Source: Anniella stebbinsi (taxonomy: Eukaryota > Chordata > Lepidosauria > Squamata > Anniellidae). From it: a DNA stretch of 64,000 nucleotides. The notes under the pieces were generated by a model that made no database searches, was not told the origin of the DNA, and saw only the letters and a list, made by a program, of their open reading frames with translations. The stretch spans positions 6,205,501 through 6,269,500 of the forward strand of contig JARDYH010000002.1 in assembly GCA_029215795.1 (NCBI GenBank). Reading direction: 5' to 3'. The first letter of the stretch is position 1; each line of letters begins with the position of its first letter. A program made the translations under genes and the position numbers. Below, in pieces: positions 1 through 11,849 of this stretch.

Positions 1-1190
1 GCTCATTTCTAGCCGGGTACTGAAACGTCACTTACCATTGCACTCAAGAGTTTAAATTAATGAGAAAAAAAAAGAGAGAGAACAACTTGGATTAGAAATC
101 TGTTGAAGGGGAAAATTATGTTCCCAACAAATCCAGCGCAAATACCTATATTACTCTGAGGACTGCTGCGGTGATGTTATGTCCACCAAACAACTTTTGC
201 TTGATTCTCTTCCTCTATCTCTAGTTAGCTGCACAGTCCTCACTTCACACTGCTGTATCCTTACTATCCATATGTAGGTCATTTCAGACCCACTTTTGAA
301 GTTCCTTGGCTCTACCCCAACCTAACTGGCATCTGGGACTATTTAACACAATCCTGGGAAATTCAGGCATGCCTTGTATCCAAAGCCCATGGTTCATGTC
401 TCCAAGTTAGTGATGGGTGAGCTCTACCCTGGCTCAATTTATAATTATCTCAGTCTGTCCATGGTTTTGATTTTGGGGGATAGGTTCAGAGAAAGCTATG
501 CTTCTTTCCCCCAACAATTCTTCCCAATCACATAGCATCAGGGCATACTCTCTAATGATGCCTTGTGCATGCATATTATGTATTCATACAACATAACATC
601 CTTTCGCAGACTACATATCCACTTCAGGCCATTTGTGTGAGTGTCACAGCGATCAATGTGCTATACTGGGAGAAAGATGTTAATGAAAACAACTTTCATG
701 TATGTGCTTAGAAAGCAACTCAAGTCGTTAGAACACAAATCATGCAGATACAGACGTTTGTTTAACATACTGAGCCGCATAAGAACTTTAGGAGAAAATA
801 TGCTCAGTTCAGCTGGCTATAAAGGGCTTGCCCTACTTAGAGTTGGCCCATTGAAATGAATGGAACAAGTCAGGCTAACATTGGATGTGACCCATTGGAT
901 ACTACTGCCTGAGCTGGCCACATTTATATCATGAGCCAGACAATGAATGTTGGCACTATCACTGCTTGAAGCTGAGGTCTGCTGGAATATCCCTCCCTCT
1001 CAGTCCTCAGGAATCCTGCCTCCCTCACCGGCTTGAACCATCTGATCTTCCATAGGAATGTCAGAGAAATCCACAATGGATTCTTATGAGTTCAGATTCC
1101 TACGAATCCAAGCTGTGGATTCTGCAGCAGACTGGCTTTTTCTAGGTTGCACGGATTCTGCAGCCTTGCAGACCAGTTTTGTGCAAAATA
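1..1190. other. Unique noncoding DNA, no gene seen
   Basis: I see no recognisable repeat, splice-bounded exon or long open frame here. The open frames are under 80 codons with no familiar motif. The stretch 1070-1170 repeats the phrase 'ggattctgcag' in a loose way but has no clear element boundaries. Confidence 0.5.
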
Positions 1191-1235
1191 GCATTTGTGG
1201 TAGTGTTCTGACACTGCTTTAGAATTCATGTGCAC

Positions 1236-1556
1236 TGTGCCTAAGGGTGGGTGAATTCACCCACATCTGTTTCATCGGTTGTTTCCCTGTCTCCGTTCAC
1301 CTCCATTAATGTAGATGGGGCCTTTACAGACACCATTTATGCAGCGAGGGAAATTATACAATTTCCCAAGCCTCCATCGTCACACATAATGAAGGCTCCA
1401 GACGACAGCAGACTGTCGAACATTCATGGGGTGATGCAGGTTCTTGAGCCGTCGGCCAAAGAACATTCTGTAGGTGCCTAACTGGGCCCAGGGAGAAAGG
1501 CATGGGGGACCCCATTGGATTCCCAGATCCACTTGGGTGCCCATAACATCCCTAGT
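1236..1556. repeat. Interspersed repeat ending in ACATCCCTA
   Basis: This segment is homologous to 15225-15446. Both carry a 'ctttatgca' block followed by 'cataatg(a/g)aggctccagac' and both end in 'acatcccta'. That terminus is the reverse complement of TAGGGATGT, the end of the large foldbacks further right. The left end here (taagggtggg) is only a weak inverted match and no target-site duplication is clear. A non-autonomous DNA transposon is my inference. Confidence 0.4.
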
Positions 1557-1570
1557 AATAATGTGCACTT

Positions 1571-2083
1571 ATCATAGAATCACAGAATAGCTGAGTTGGA
1601 AGGGGCCTCTAAGGCCATCGAGTCCAACCCTCTGCTCAATGCAGGAATCTACCTTAAAGCATCACTGAAAGATTGTTGTCCAGCTGCCTCTTGAAGGCCT
1701 CTATTGTGGGAGAGCCCACAACCCTCCCTAGATAATTGGTTCCATTGTTGTACTGCTCTAACAGTCAGGATGTTTTTCCTGATGTCCAGCTGGGATCTGG
1801 CTTCCTGTGACTTGATCCCATTATTCTGTGTCCTACACTCTGGATGACCGGGAAGAGATCCTGGCCCTCCTCTCTGTGACAATCTTTCAAGTATTTGGGG
1901 AGTGCTATCGTGTCTCCCCTCAATCTTCTCTTCTCAAGGCTAAACATGCCCAGTTCTTTCAGTCTCTCCACATAGGGCTTTGTTTCCAGACCCCTGGTCA
2001 TCCTCTTTGCCCTTCTCTTAACACGTTCCAGCTTGTCTGCATCCTTCTTGAAGTGTGGTGACCACTTGCTCAAGTGGAACATA
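1571..2083 (-). mobile_element. CR1 LINE, 3' fragment
   Basis: Read on the minus strand, this encodes the end of a CR1 ORF2 around KLERVKRRAKRMTRGLE and LGMFSLEKRRLRGDTIA, motifs typical of the CR1 C-terminus. It then runs through the 3' UTR to the short terminal repeat seen on the plus strand as 'atcatagaatcacagaat'. CR1 copies are usually 5'-truncated, as here. Frameshifts and stops break the frame, so it is inactive. Confidence 0.9.
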
Positions 2084-2407
2084 ATTCTCAGATATCACAT
2101 GAGAGATGGTTGATAATCTGAGAAATAGAAATGGAATAGTATTAACAAAATCTGTACATCCCACCCTGCAGGTTTTCCATTCTACCATTTAACATTAATC
2201 ACTATTTTTGTTCACCTCCAGATTTCATTTAAAGTAAAATGTATGGACAAGCTTCGGAGGGCACAGTTTCGCAAAAATTGCTGTGGGCATTTTGCAGGAC
2301 ACATAGAGTGCCTATAAGCTTCATAAAATGTGTAAGGGGGTATGATGTGGTGTGGTGAGTGAACCCATAATTGTCACAAATTATTGCCTGAAATGAAATC
2401 AGATGGA

Positions 2408-2462
2408 AATTTATTGGTGGCTCCTAGTCATGATGGCTACTAGCCATATACTACTTCCAGCC
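2408..2462 (+). mobile_element. Short CR1-tail-like fragment
   Basis: The text 'ctagtcatgatggctactag' followed by 'catatactacttcca' matches the segment just before the end of the CR1 subfamily at 62927-63058 (plus) and 24300-24370 (minus). It is short and diverged. Confidence 0.45.
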
Positions 2463-3304
2463 TTGAAAACCTGTGGCTGGGAAACAACAGTGAAAGGGGG
2501 CTTATTCCCCATAGGAATAAGCCACTAAGGTCCTTCCTGCCACGTCCAGCTTGCCTGGGTGGGCGGAGGCAGTTGTGGGTGGCGGTGAGAATGATGCGTG
2601 GAGGCCCACCATAGGCGGCATCCATATGGGGCCACCAGCTGGGGCTGGAGCAGTAGGCCTATTTAACCAGCCTCTGTGGTTCCCCTTCCCACCTTTGTTT
2701 GTTGTTCATAACCCTCCCTCGCTCCCTCCCTGTAGACAGTGTGGCCTTGCTGGTTGCCTTTTGGGGGGCCAAGTAGGCATTTTTTTTACCTTCAAACTTT
2801 ATTTGGTTTTTTCCCCCCACCTACTTCACACTGTAAGACAATGGGGGAGTGCTAAATAGGTTAATTGGTTGAATTTGGTCACATTTAATTGAAGGCAGGT
2901 GTGCGGACATTGAGAGCAAGTACAGGTTTGGTGAGCATTCACAGGCACCATTGTGGTGAATGGTGACATCTGAGGCCCTCACCTGGGAGTCCTGTAGCAC
3001 CAGGTGTGGGGATAAGGGTTACCTCTGAGGCCAACCTTATTCACCCACTCTGAGTTTTGCAACCTGAGGGGAGGTGATATAGGAAGGCCTACCTACCCCA
3101 AATGGGAAATCCTGGTAAGTGTCGATGCACAACACCTACCAGGATATTGAATGGCTCGCCTGATCCCAATTATGGCCAAGACGTTGGCCAAAGACAGGAT
3201 GTCCGCTTAGGCCTCCATCTACCTTGTACGTTAATAAATGTGGCCCTTGTTTAAATCCAGTTTATCATGTCATCTCTTTAATCTCGCCGTCCATTCCCGC
3301 AATG
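2463..3304 (+). repeat. LTR-like interspersed repeat, copy 1
   Basis: It aligns end to end with 53950-54780. Shared landmarks are a 'ctatttaa' TATA-like box (near 2660), 'gacagtgtggc', 'cacactgtaa', 'ggtgagcattcacaggca', 'gataagg.ttacctctgagg', and a terminal 'ataaatgtggccc' followed by 'tgtcatctc'. A TATA-like box, an AATAAA near the 3' end (3233-3238) and absence of coding sequence suggest a long terminal repeat. I see neither a partner LTR nor a target-site duplication, so the class stays open. Confidence 0.45.
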
Positions 3305-3975
3305 GGAAACAGGATACTAGGCTTTGGCCTGATCCAGTGGGATCTTCTAAGGACTTCCATAACATCTGTCAGAATTGCAAGACAGGCCACAGAAAAATAT
3401 GTCTCAAGTGGATTATGTACAACTCTCCATCTTTTAGCAATGTACAAAGAGGGTAATACCCAGATCCTTTGAAGCTAATATCCATATCCTTAGTACATGG
3501 CTTGTTTAAACATCTCTGCTTGCAAGGTCTATCACAAATTTCATGGCACCTTCTCCCTGGCCCAATCTAAATGGAGGTGTCTCTTGACGTTGATGAAGTT
3601 TAAAAATGTATTTTCTTGGATTCACATCTCCTCCTCCTGTAGATCACGTAGCCAATTAATGTGGTGAATTGGGGGGAGGAGAGAAAGGAAGAGAAGCCAG
3701 CAGAAATGTGTGTGTGCTATTCACAAATTCACACCTCCACAGGTGCATTAGCAAACATTATGGGGGGGGGGGGTGGAAACTGATCTTGTTCAGTGTACGG
3801 TGATGCTGACCGGAAAGGGCTAATTCCTGTCCTCCATGAGAGGAGATAACCCATTCCTGTTGAGTCCATCCTTTGCTGATGAAACTTCCCATTCCTCCTG
3901 GTAGTGCTACTCCACCCAGCCAGTGCAGAAGCCACTGCGCTTCCCTTCCTCATGCCATCAAGTTTAGGACACATT
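3305..3975. other. Unique noncoding DNA
   Basis: No recognisable gene or element. A G10 run lies near 3761-3772. Confidence 0.4.
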
Positions 3976-4201
3976 GGCTGAATTCGGATGACACAATAAG
4001 CAACTGGGTGGGGGGAAACAATCGTCAGTTGTATTGACTATCATGTCGTCCGAATGCTGCCATAGTCAACTCAGTGCTGATCCTAATCCACACCACGGTT
4101 GATTATTTATTACCATGTTGTGTGGGGAGTATCCCCTAGATGAACAACTGTAAAGTTGATTATTACCCCACCATTGACTATCGTGTTGTCCGAATTCAGC
4201 C
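3976..4201. mobile_element. Foldback MITE, GGCTGAATTCGGA family, copy 1
   Basis: Both ends are inverted repeats: GGCTGAATTCGGATGACAC at the left and its imperfect complement ending gtccgaattcagcc at the right. Further inverted pieces lie inside, for example a repeated 'gtcgtccgaatgctgcc' block. A second copy in the opposite orientation sits at 11593-11817. No coding capacity. The target-site duplication is unclear, so the superfamily is not assigned. Confidence 0.75.
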
Positions 4202-4990
4202 ACTGAGTCCCAAAACACAAGGAAGTTGCACAAAAGGGGGGGGGGAATAATCACAAAAGGATTTGATGAAAATGCTGGTTTTTTTGGCAAAACAAACAAT
4301 CCAGGATTGATATAGATTGAGGGAAACACCATGTGCCATGCCTGTGTGTGAGACATAGTAGCACCACAATACAGTCCCCATATAGTTAGGGCACCTGTTT
4401 CCATGTACTGATCTTGGATTTGTGGTAACAAGGCCAAGCCAGGGCCATGCCCAGCTCTTGGACAGTCGCCTCCTGATTTTCTCAGCATATCCTTCCTCTG
4501 TCCATACCAAAAGCATATATTGGGATGTGGTTTCAATGCAAGGGTGTTTTCAATGGCATGGACTGTGCGGATAGCTTGGAGAGAGTAGGGGGATTCTGCC
4601 TGGAGCTTCCTCGAGCTGTTAGGAGAAGCTTAAGGATTGTACAGATCCTTTATCGCCAAGGCTCAAGTGTTTCCCTGATCTGTGGAAACATCATGATGCA
4701 TCATGATGGCTGTGTATGTCCAGGTGCACCTCTGCATCCTCAACAGCCACAGAAGGCGGTTAGATATGTAGACCTCTCTTGCTGGAATGGGGAGATGGAT
4801 TTTTCTTGCATTGTAAGCTGTCTCAAGAGTCTCAGTAGAGTGAATAGGTGGGACATTCATTTTCCAATGAATAAATAGATGCAGACATACCCTTGGAAGG
4901 GTTTTGACAGTTCCCTGCCTAGCAATACACTCTCTGAGGCAAAGAATAGCCTCCTATAAGTGAAATGCTCAGGTTCTGGGCCTGTAGGTA
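4202..4990. other. Unique noncoding DNA
   Basis: Two overlapping minus-strand open frames of 106 and 156 codons end here, but they run into the foldback element and show no familiar domain or splice signals. I treat them as chance frames. Confidence 0.4.
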
Positions 4991-5640
4991 GGTTTAATTA
5001 CCTGCTTATCTAACTAAAGCTACACCAATGGGCAGCCATTTCCTTTGGAGTTCCGTTTATCTCCAGTATCAAATTAACTTCGGCAAAAGCCAATTAACTA
5101 CTGTAAATTATTCCCCTTCAATTAAACATTAGACCCAAACAGAAGCAGTGAAAGGCTGTAACACACTAATTTGTCATCTGTATACTTATGAGAAGTCAAG
5201 AAGAAAAGTTTAATCCTATTTTTTTCTACTGGTGTTTTTTTTTTTCCATGAAGAAATGAGAAATTATCTGGAAAGAACTGCAATAAAAAATAGGAACTAG
5301 GCTGACATAATTTTAACTTAATTTGTCAACATAGTAATACATCTCGCTATATTACTCCATTGACAAATCAATTACAGTTATAATGAAACTTTATACAATT
5401 TTACTCTTATTTAATTAGTTGCATCAATATGTTTCTTCTTTTCCCCCCTTTCTTTGCATCTGCATCATTAATGCTTCAAAGTGTAAATTATTGAGCAAGG
5501 TTAATTATTAGCAATGGTAACATACAACAGTTTAAAGCCCCCAAAGAGAAATCCACAATGCACAATATTATAATGAATTCATCTTGCAGCCTTGTGTTGT
5601 TTTCGCTGGTGAGTCATTATTCTCTTAAATAATAAAAGTG
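4990..5640. other. AT-rich unique tract, possible conserved noncoding element
   Basis: The tract is repeat-free and dense in TAAT/ATTA homeodomain-type words, for example ccaattaactactgtaaatt near 5090-5110, 'caaatcaattacag' near 5365 and 'ggttaattattagcaatgg' near 5499. That texture is common in vertebrate developmental enhancers. It is only a composition argument; conservation cannot be seen from one genome. Confidence 0.2.
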
Positions 5641-5717
5641 GTAAGGATAATAATCTATTGCATTGCTACAAATGATATGCATTCCACAGATGCATCACTG
5701 ATAATTAATAGAGAGCC

Positions 5718-5791
<74 letters not shown>

Positions 5792-5792
5792 A
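5718..5792. repeat. (TA)n(GT)n(TA)n compound microsatellite
   Basis: About 22 bases of TA, then about 27 of GT, then about 26 of AT. The layout is symmetric, with a possible Z-forming core flanked by easily melted AT arms. Confidence 0.98.
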
Positions 5793-5849
5793 TCTCACAT
5801 GCACACCCGCCCACACAGATATGAACACCCATGTCTCATTCCATTTATC

Positions 5850-7500
5850 CCATGGGTACTAAAGGAATATAATATAATTCCAGTATGAAAGACAGTGAGC
5901 TGTATATTTGTATGAAAGTGTTTCACAGTTCGGTATTGCTAAACATATTTGACACATTAAGCAACATGAGACAGATAAAATTGGCATTTCAAACAAAATC
6001 AGTAGAATTTAAGTAAAATAATCTTAGGGAGTATGGCTGGGTTAAGACATCTGCTAAAGACACTGCCAGTCAGCGCGGACAGCTCTAGGCTAGAGGGACC
6101 GGAGACTAGCAAAGGAGAAAGCAGTTTGATTTGTTCAAATTCCCTTGGAAGAAACGCCACTCTCATCCAACATCCGGTTGTAGCAGTTCTAAATATCAAG
6201 GGGGAGCACACTTAGAGGAAGGGATGATACATAGGAGGCACCAGAATACCTATTTCAGAACTGTATCCCCAAGTTCCAAATATTTAAGAACTGCAAAGAT
6301 ATGTACAACTTGAAAATACATAGGCCTGGATATACATTTTTCAACTCCCCTTTTTTCTTCTTGGTATTCCATGACAAACCAGGATGGCTTCAGTTAACAT
6401 AGTTACCCCTTACATCTTAACTTGGAAATTATGGTTACCAGGTTTGGAACAAACCATGATTTGAAGTTGGTTTAAGATCTTGGCTTGTTCCAAGCCACTT
6501 CAGGGATGTGACCAGGTAGGTTGTGACCAAGTGCAGAAAAAGCACTCATCTCTAGGCCTTTTAAGAGTCTCCATTATCAGAGGAAGAAGTAGAGTTTGTG
6601 AAGGGTACACCGAACCCTTTGTCTATCTTTGTCAACGGCTTCGCTCAGTCCTGCTGCTGATAACATGTAACCATTCGGATGTGGTCAAGGGAAAGACCAT
6701 AATTGATATGCCATCCTGGTGGACCCCCAACCACCCGGTTGACAACTGTTGATAAAAACAGAATGCTGGACGAGATCGATCTTGGTACAATCAAGTGAGG
6801 CAATTCTTAGGTTCTCATGGCAAGCCAAGACCAAAGAAGGCATTTCTTATGATTCATCTGGCATACTCTACAGTTTCTATTGCTCACTGTAGTCATTTAG
6901 AGACTCTCCTGGCATTTAGCAGACAATGAAAAATTGTTCTTTTCTTCAAACACTGCAGTTTGAATATCTTGCCATTTAACTAAATCTGCCTGTTTTGGAA
7001 TGAAAAAATAGAAGAAGGAAAAAGAAGTGGATGATAATTTGTCCAAAGTTTCCAGCCATTTCCAGAAAATGCCAATTATAATGGGTGCTCTCCAGCTCGG
7101 ACCACTGGAAGATACAGAAAAACTGAGAAATTGCTATTAATTGGGCACTGGCTTCTGTACCAGGGCATACACTGTTTTAAAAACTGTGAAGTCTAATATA
7201 TATAGTTTTTGTAAATTTAAGATATTTATAACTCACCTACCAACCACAGCTCCTGAGGTAGCTTACAGAATCAATGCTAAACTAAAAAGTACAGCCAAAA
7301 GCAAATTAAGAATACCACTGGGAAACAATTGGTCCATCAATTAAATACTTCAAGAAGTTAAAGAAGGTTTTTTTTGCCTTGTTTCTTTAAAAAAAAAAGC
7401 GTCAAAGTAGGCACCAAACAAATGGCTGCAGGGAGAGACTTCCACAAACAAAGTGCAATTGTTGGAAACAAAGAAACAAAGAAACAAAATGACAGTTATC
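5850..7500. other. Mostly unique DNA with weak SINE-like traces
   Basis: At 6085-6150, 'gacagctctaggctagaggg' and the following bases resemble the 3' part of the squamate tRNA-type SINE seen at 42846-43012, but the match is poor. At 6440-6480, 'aaaccatgatttg' resembles a common short palindromic lizard repeat. No gene is visible. Confidence 0.3.
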
Positions 7501-7501
7501 C

Positions 7502-7820
7502 TAGGCTGACCAGATAAAATCCAGGTCAGGGCTCATGTAACTTTAACAGTTGTAGAGAAAAGGGAAGTTCAGCCAATGTCATTTGTACGCAATTAGTTCC
7601 TGGTGAAATTCCCCCTTCATCACAACAGTTAAAGGTGCAGGCACTCTCCTAGAGTGACCATATACAAAGAAGGCAGGGCCCCTGCAACTTTAACAGTTGT
7701 GATGAAGAGGGAATCTCACCAGGAACTAATTGCATACAAATGACACTGGCTGAAATTCCCTTTTCTCTACAACTGTTAAAGTTACATGAGCCCTGACCTG
7801 GATTTTATCTGGTCACCCTA
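7502..7820. mobile_element. Palindromic hAT-type MITE, copy 1
   Basis: A 319-bp element begins TAGGCTGACCAGATAAAATC and ends in its inverted complement ...tatctggtcaccccta-type sequence. It is flanked by a perfect 8-bp direct repeat, AGTTATCC, at 7494-7501 and 7821-7828. Inside are two back-to-back palindromes; the second opens with GTGACCATATAC, a variant of the terminus. An 8-bp duplication is the signature of the hAT superfamily. No transposase is present, so it is non-autonomous. Sister copies lie at 10427, 14884, 45929, 50211 and 52003. Confidence 0.92.
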
Positions 7821-7829
7821 AGTTATCCA

Positions 7830-8375
7830 TCTCACCTACATTTATGAGCCTTCCAGGACAGTGTGGGGAGGATCTCAGGTTTTCCAGATTCTGGGATCTT
7901 CCCTCAGCATCCAAACGCCAGTGCGTCCCAGAAGGAAAGAGGGATGTTTGGCACACTGTGTTTGTGTTTCTGGAAGGAGGAGCCAGTTGCACAATTGTGA
8001 GGCCCTGATCCTCTGAAATAGTAAGTAAAATCAAAACAAAACCTTAAAACAAAAACAGCGGCAGACATCCTGGGGATGGCAAAATTCCTCCCTCCCTCCC
8101 CTGATGGGCGCAGAGTCACCCTGTGCAGCATTTCAAGAGTCCCGCTACTTGCGGGGTGGAGGGAGGTCCCAGGAGTACTGGCAATGCCACCTACGGTCCT
8201 CAGGGTTGTCTCAGGGCCATGGGAAAAACTGGGATCAAAGTAGTCCATTTTATCCCAGGGAAAGTGAGTGGTCATCCCCGGTGGATCCCAGGATCCCCTG
8301 TGCATCGTGTGGAGGCACAGGGACAACCTTGAGCTGACACCGGGGCAAACGGATGGCGCAGACATGGTCCTGGTT
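7830..8375. repeat. GC-rich interspersed repeat, copy 1
   Basis: It is homologous to 41825-42332. The shared order is: 'gagcctt..ggacag', 'atct..gg.tttc', 'agtaagtaaaa.caaaac', 'ccctgtgcag', a '..ggtcctcag.ttgtc' block, 'gggaaaaactggga', and an ending with 'gcacagggacaacct' and 'acatggtcctgg'. Related text is at 63690-64000. Probably a non-autonomous DNA transposon; boundaries and target-site duplication are not resolved. Confidence 0.5.
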
Positions 8376-8976
8376 TCTCATCTCCATATTCCAAGCAGTG
8401 CCGGCTCCAGGTTGTTGAGGGCCCATAGGCCAGACACCTTCAGTGCCCCCCCATCCCTTCTCACTGCCATCATCACCAGCTGCTAATGCGCCTTATTTTC
8501 TTCCTCATCACAGCTACCCCTTGTTTGCTTGACAGGCAGAGAGCCAGTGAGATAGTAGATGACTGCTCCGCTGGAGTTCCACAGAGAGAGTTTGGCAAGT
8601 ATTTGAAGGCTATATATGGAAATTGAGTATTTTTTTGGGATAAAATAATGGAACGTAATCGTCTTTCCATTTCTCTCTTAGTTATAGGCTATGCAGTACT
8701 TCAATCACCACTCTGTGGTGCTGCCATTGGTCCAAGACTGTCACTTTTCACTGAGGGCTACTGTTCTCCAATCTCCATTCTACTCTGTATTGACATGTCT
8801 ATATGTGCATTCGCTATCTCACATATAGTAAAAAAACAAACAAACTTTAAGCTAAAATTATTGAGGAAGTTGAGCATTATATTTGGGTAACCCATTAGTC
8901 AAACCAAAGTCTACTTTTCAGCTTCAGATTAGGGCAGGTTCACCACTTATCTATCACCTGCTGACTTCAACACCAT
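8376..8976. other. Unique noncoding DNA
   Basis: No supported gene or element. Confidence 0.4.
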
Positions 8977-9212
8977 GGCCTAATCTGCGCCAAGCAGGTT
9001 ATTGCATTATGAAAGTGGTATATAAAAGGTAGGAGGCACACCAAGCAGGATATAGCAGTATGAAAGCGGTATATGGTATGTGTCAATGGGCCCCAACAGT
9101 TGTCAATGCACTTCAATACCGCTAGAAAGCAGTAGTGTGGTTCCTGCCTTTTATATACCACTTTCATACTGCTTTCCTAGTGCAATATCCTGCTTGGTGT
9201 AGATTAGCCCCC
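8977..9212. mobile_element. Foldback MITE, GGCCAGATCTACACC family, copy A
   Basis: The left end (ggcctaatctgcgccaagcagg) is mirrored at the right (tgcttggtgtagattagccc). Inside, 'tatgaaagtggtatataaaa' and 'ttttatataccactttcata' form a second inverted pair. The centre carries the family hallmark 'ccccaacagttgtca.tgca'. No coding capacity. Confidence 0.8.
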
Positions 9213-10426
9213 TGTTATTGCTTCTGCATGTGAGTGAGCTATCACAGAACAGCAGAGACAGAACAGTCAGATTGCCAGATATCACTGAAAATACCACGCT
9301 TTTTGATGGGCTCAATTCACCCATTCAGCTGCAAAGTACAGAGTAGCCAGGTGACATACATATGTGTGAACCAGACATTAGGATGCCATCTAAGGCAAAC
9401 ACTGGCTGGCTGTATTGGCAGGCTATCTCAAAAGAATATGCCACATTTTGCCATTTTAGCCAGTTCCTTTTGCAACACACAATGGCTGTTCCAGTTGCTT
9501 TCTTGAAAAGCCTGCTTGTCAACGTCCTTAATTCTTTGACATTTTAGGAAAACTCTGGCAATCAGTTGGCTTGGTGAACTATGGCTCTTCAATTTCCATT
9601 AGAATGTCAAAAAAAATGACAATAGCTGAAAGGTTAGGGCAAAACCTATTAGAAAAGAAAAGTTGAGGCAAATCGGGTGATCTCATTGAAGGAAATAAGG
9701 AAAGATTGGGTTCCTTTTGGGATTAAGTCTAATTAAGGTGAGCAAGCAGCTGAGCCTGTTTGGAATAACAATTCTGCTAGCATGTCACTTTTTTTCTGCT
9801 TAGTTGAAATTTATATAGTTTGGGAATGGTGGATGTAAGAAAATTAGAGCTCATTTAGAATCTGTTGAAAGGACAGTGTGCCTTCATTATTAGTTTTGCA
9901 TCTGAATTTTCCTGGGGCTGTCCTCTCACCGCTATAGGTAATGGATTTTTCCCCAGATGTAATTGGATGAGTTTAATTTTTTCTTTCATTACCTGTCTAG
10001 AAGCCCTCTGCCCCTTTTCCCTTTGTGTTTTATTAGGACTGTAACCCCTATTTAAATAAAGGCTTTGACTGTGCTTATATATGTTCAATCAGCACTTTCT
10101 GATTGAATAGTTGTGGCCCACGGAATGGTATTGCCTAACTTTAAAAAAAAAAAAAAACACTAATTACATTTTAGCTATGGTTGTGTACTAGAGAACCAGA
10201 GAGAAATGGTGCTTGTGTTTGTACCTTGAACTCTGACTAGGAGTTTGTAACTCCCCTGGGCAGCACTTCTTAGAGAAATATCTCAGCATTTTCTGCTGCT
10301 TGGGTATGTCGGATGACCTACAGGTTGGCTCCTATTCCACCCTGCAGTATTCATTGGCCGCCCGCGAGTCTGAACGGAGATGATCTTGAGACAAGGCCTA
10401 GCAGGTGGTGTTTGATTTAGCAAAGG
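9213..10426. other. Unique noncoding DNA
   Basis: No supported gene; open frames are short and overlap on both strands. A poly-A run lies at 10143-10156. Confidence 0.4.
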
Positions 10427-10745
10427 TAGGCTGACCAGATAAAATCCAGGTCAGGGCTCATGTAACTTTAACAGTTGTAGAGAAAAGGGAATTTCAGCCA
10501 GTGTCATTTGTATGCAATTAGTTCCTGGTGAAATTCTCTCTTCATCACAACAGTTAAAGTTGCAGGCACTATACTAGAGTGACCATATACAAAAGAAGGC
10601 AGGGCCCCTGCAACTTTAACAGTTGTGATGAAGAGGGAATTTCACCAGGAACTAATTGCATACAAATGACACTGGCTGAAATTCCCCTTTCTCTACAACT
10701 GTTAAAGTTACATGAGCCCTGACCTGGATTTTATCTGGTCAGCCT
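10427..10745. mobile_element. Palindromic hAT-type MITE, copy 2
   Basis: Same 319-bp structure as 7502-7820 and more than 95% similar by eye. It is flanked by AGCAAAGG at 10419-10426 and 10746-10753, a perfect 8-bp duplication, which implies a fairly recent insertion. Confidence 0.92.
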
Positions 10746-10937
10746 AGCAAAGGGAAGGACAAATCCAGAGAAGTGTGAAATGCAAACTACCATTCCAGAA
10801 TAATTTCACTAATCACATTGAAAATTGTTTAACTCTCTTTGGAAACACTGCAGCCACGTTTTGCTTCAGTAGAACCCTTCAGTTATGCTTCTGGGAAAAC
10901 TTCGGGGCAATTCAGACGTGTGTGATCCATGAGAATT

Positions 10938-10964
10938 TTGTTTTGTTTTGTTTTGTTTTGTTTT
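10938..10964. repeat. (TTTTG)n microsatellite
   Basis: Five units of TTTTG. Confidence 0.9.
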
Positions 10965-11142
10965 TCTAATGTATTTAGAGTCTAGAACACCCAAATGAGG
11001 GAGCACTCTGAACTTGCAGCCTTTCATTCATCCTAAACCCTGCCGGGTTGTTGCCAGCAAGGCAGGAGAATTGTCAGAGGCTATTTTTGCCTCTGTATCC
11101 TCCTTGGCAGCAACTTCCATTAAATTAGCCTCTGAGCCCATC

Positions 11143-11275
11143 TTATTTATTTATTTATTTATTTTATTTCTAACCTGCCTCTCCATCCAGATCGAGGCGG
11201 GGAACAACAATAAATATAAATACAAGAATCATAAAATAGATAAAACATTAAAACAAATAAAAACAAATATATTTC
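11143..11275 (-). mobile_element. L2-type LINE 3' tail
   Basis: On the minus strand this ends ...gatctggatggagaggcagg followed by (TAAA)n. It matches the 3' terminus of the L2 copy at 19746-20545 ('ccagatcgaggcaaggaacaac' on the plus strand). Only the noncoding tail is present. Confidence 0.7.
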
Positions 11276-11565
11276 TCTCTCTTCCCCCCCCCCCCCCAGT
11301 ATGGGGACATGGTCTCTCAGCACCTGTCTTAACCACTGGAAGAGAGGCAGTTGGATCCAGCATAATATGACCTCTCTGCACTGACTGTCCCCGACACCCC
11401 CTTTTCCTACCTTCCCAAGGTAGGAGTCCCAATCTCAGGAGAAAGAGCTGCCATAGAGCCTTCCACAACATAACTGGAACATCATTCCCCCCCCCCAAAA
11501 AAAAAAATCACTGGAGATCCAATGCATTGAAAGTATAACAAAATATATGAAAAATCATGCAAGAA

Positions 11566-11592
11566 AGAAAGAGAGAGAGAGAGAGAGAGAGA
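11566..11592. repeat. (GA)n microsatellite, left half
   Basis: Interrupted by the foldback element at 11593-11817; the other half is 11818-11842. Confidence 0.95.
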
Positions 11593-11817
11593 GTCTGAAT
11601 TTGGACAACATAATAGTCAATGGTGGGGTAATAATCAACTTTACAGTTGTTCATCTAGGGGATACTCCCCACACAACATGGTAATAAATAATCAACTGTG
11701 ATGTGGATTAGGATCAGCGCTGAGTTGGCTATGGCAGCATTCGGACGACACGATAGTTAATACAACTGACGATTGTTTTCCCCCCACAGTTGCTTATTGT
11801 GTCGTCCAAATTCAGCC
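11593..11817. mobile_element. Foldback MITE, GGCTGAATTCGGA family, copy 2, inside (GA)n
   Basis: This is the reverse-orientation relative of 3976-4201, from 'gtctgaatttggacaac' to 'gtcgtccaaattcagcc'. (GA)n lies directly on both sides, so the element either landed in a GA tract or moved a GA unit into its target duplication. The exact duplication cannot be read in such a repeat. Confidence 0.75.
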
Positions 11818-11842
11818 AGAGAGAGAGAGAGAGAGAGAGAGA
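11818..11842. repeat. (GA)n microsatellite, right half
   Basis: Continuation of the tract at 11566-11592. Confidence 0.95.
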
Positions 11843-11849
11843 GTTTAGT

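Noticed and set aside
4066..4536. 156-codon minus-strand frame
   Set aside because: Half lies in a foldback MITE; no known domain and no support from the other MITE copy.
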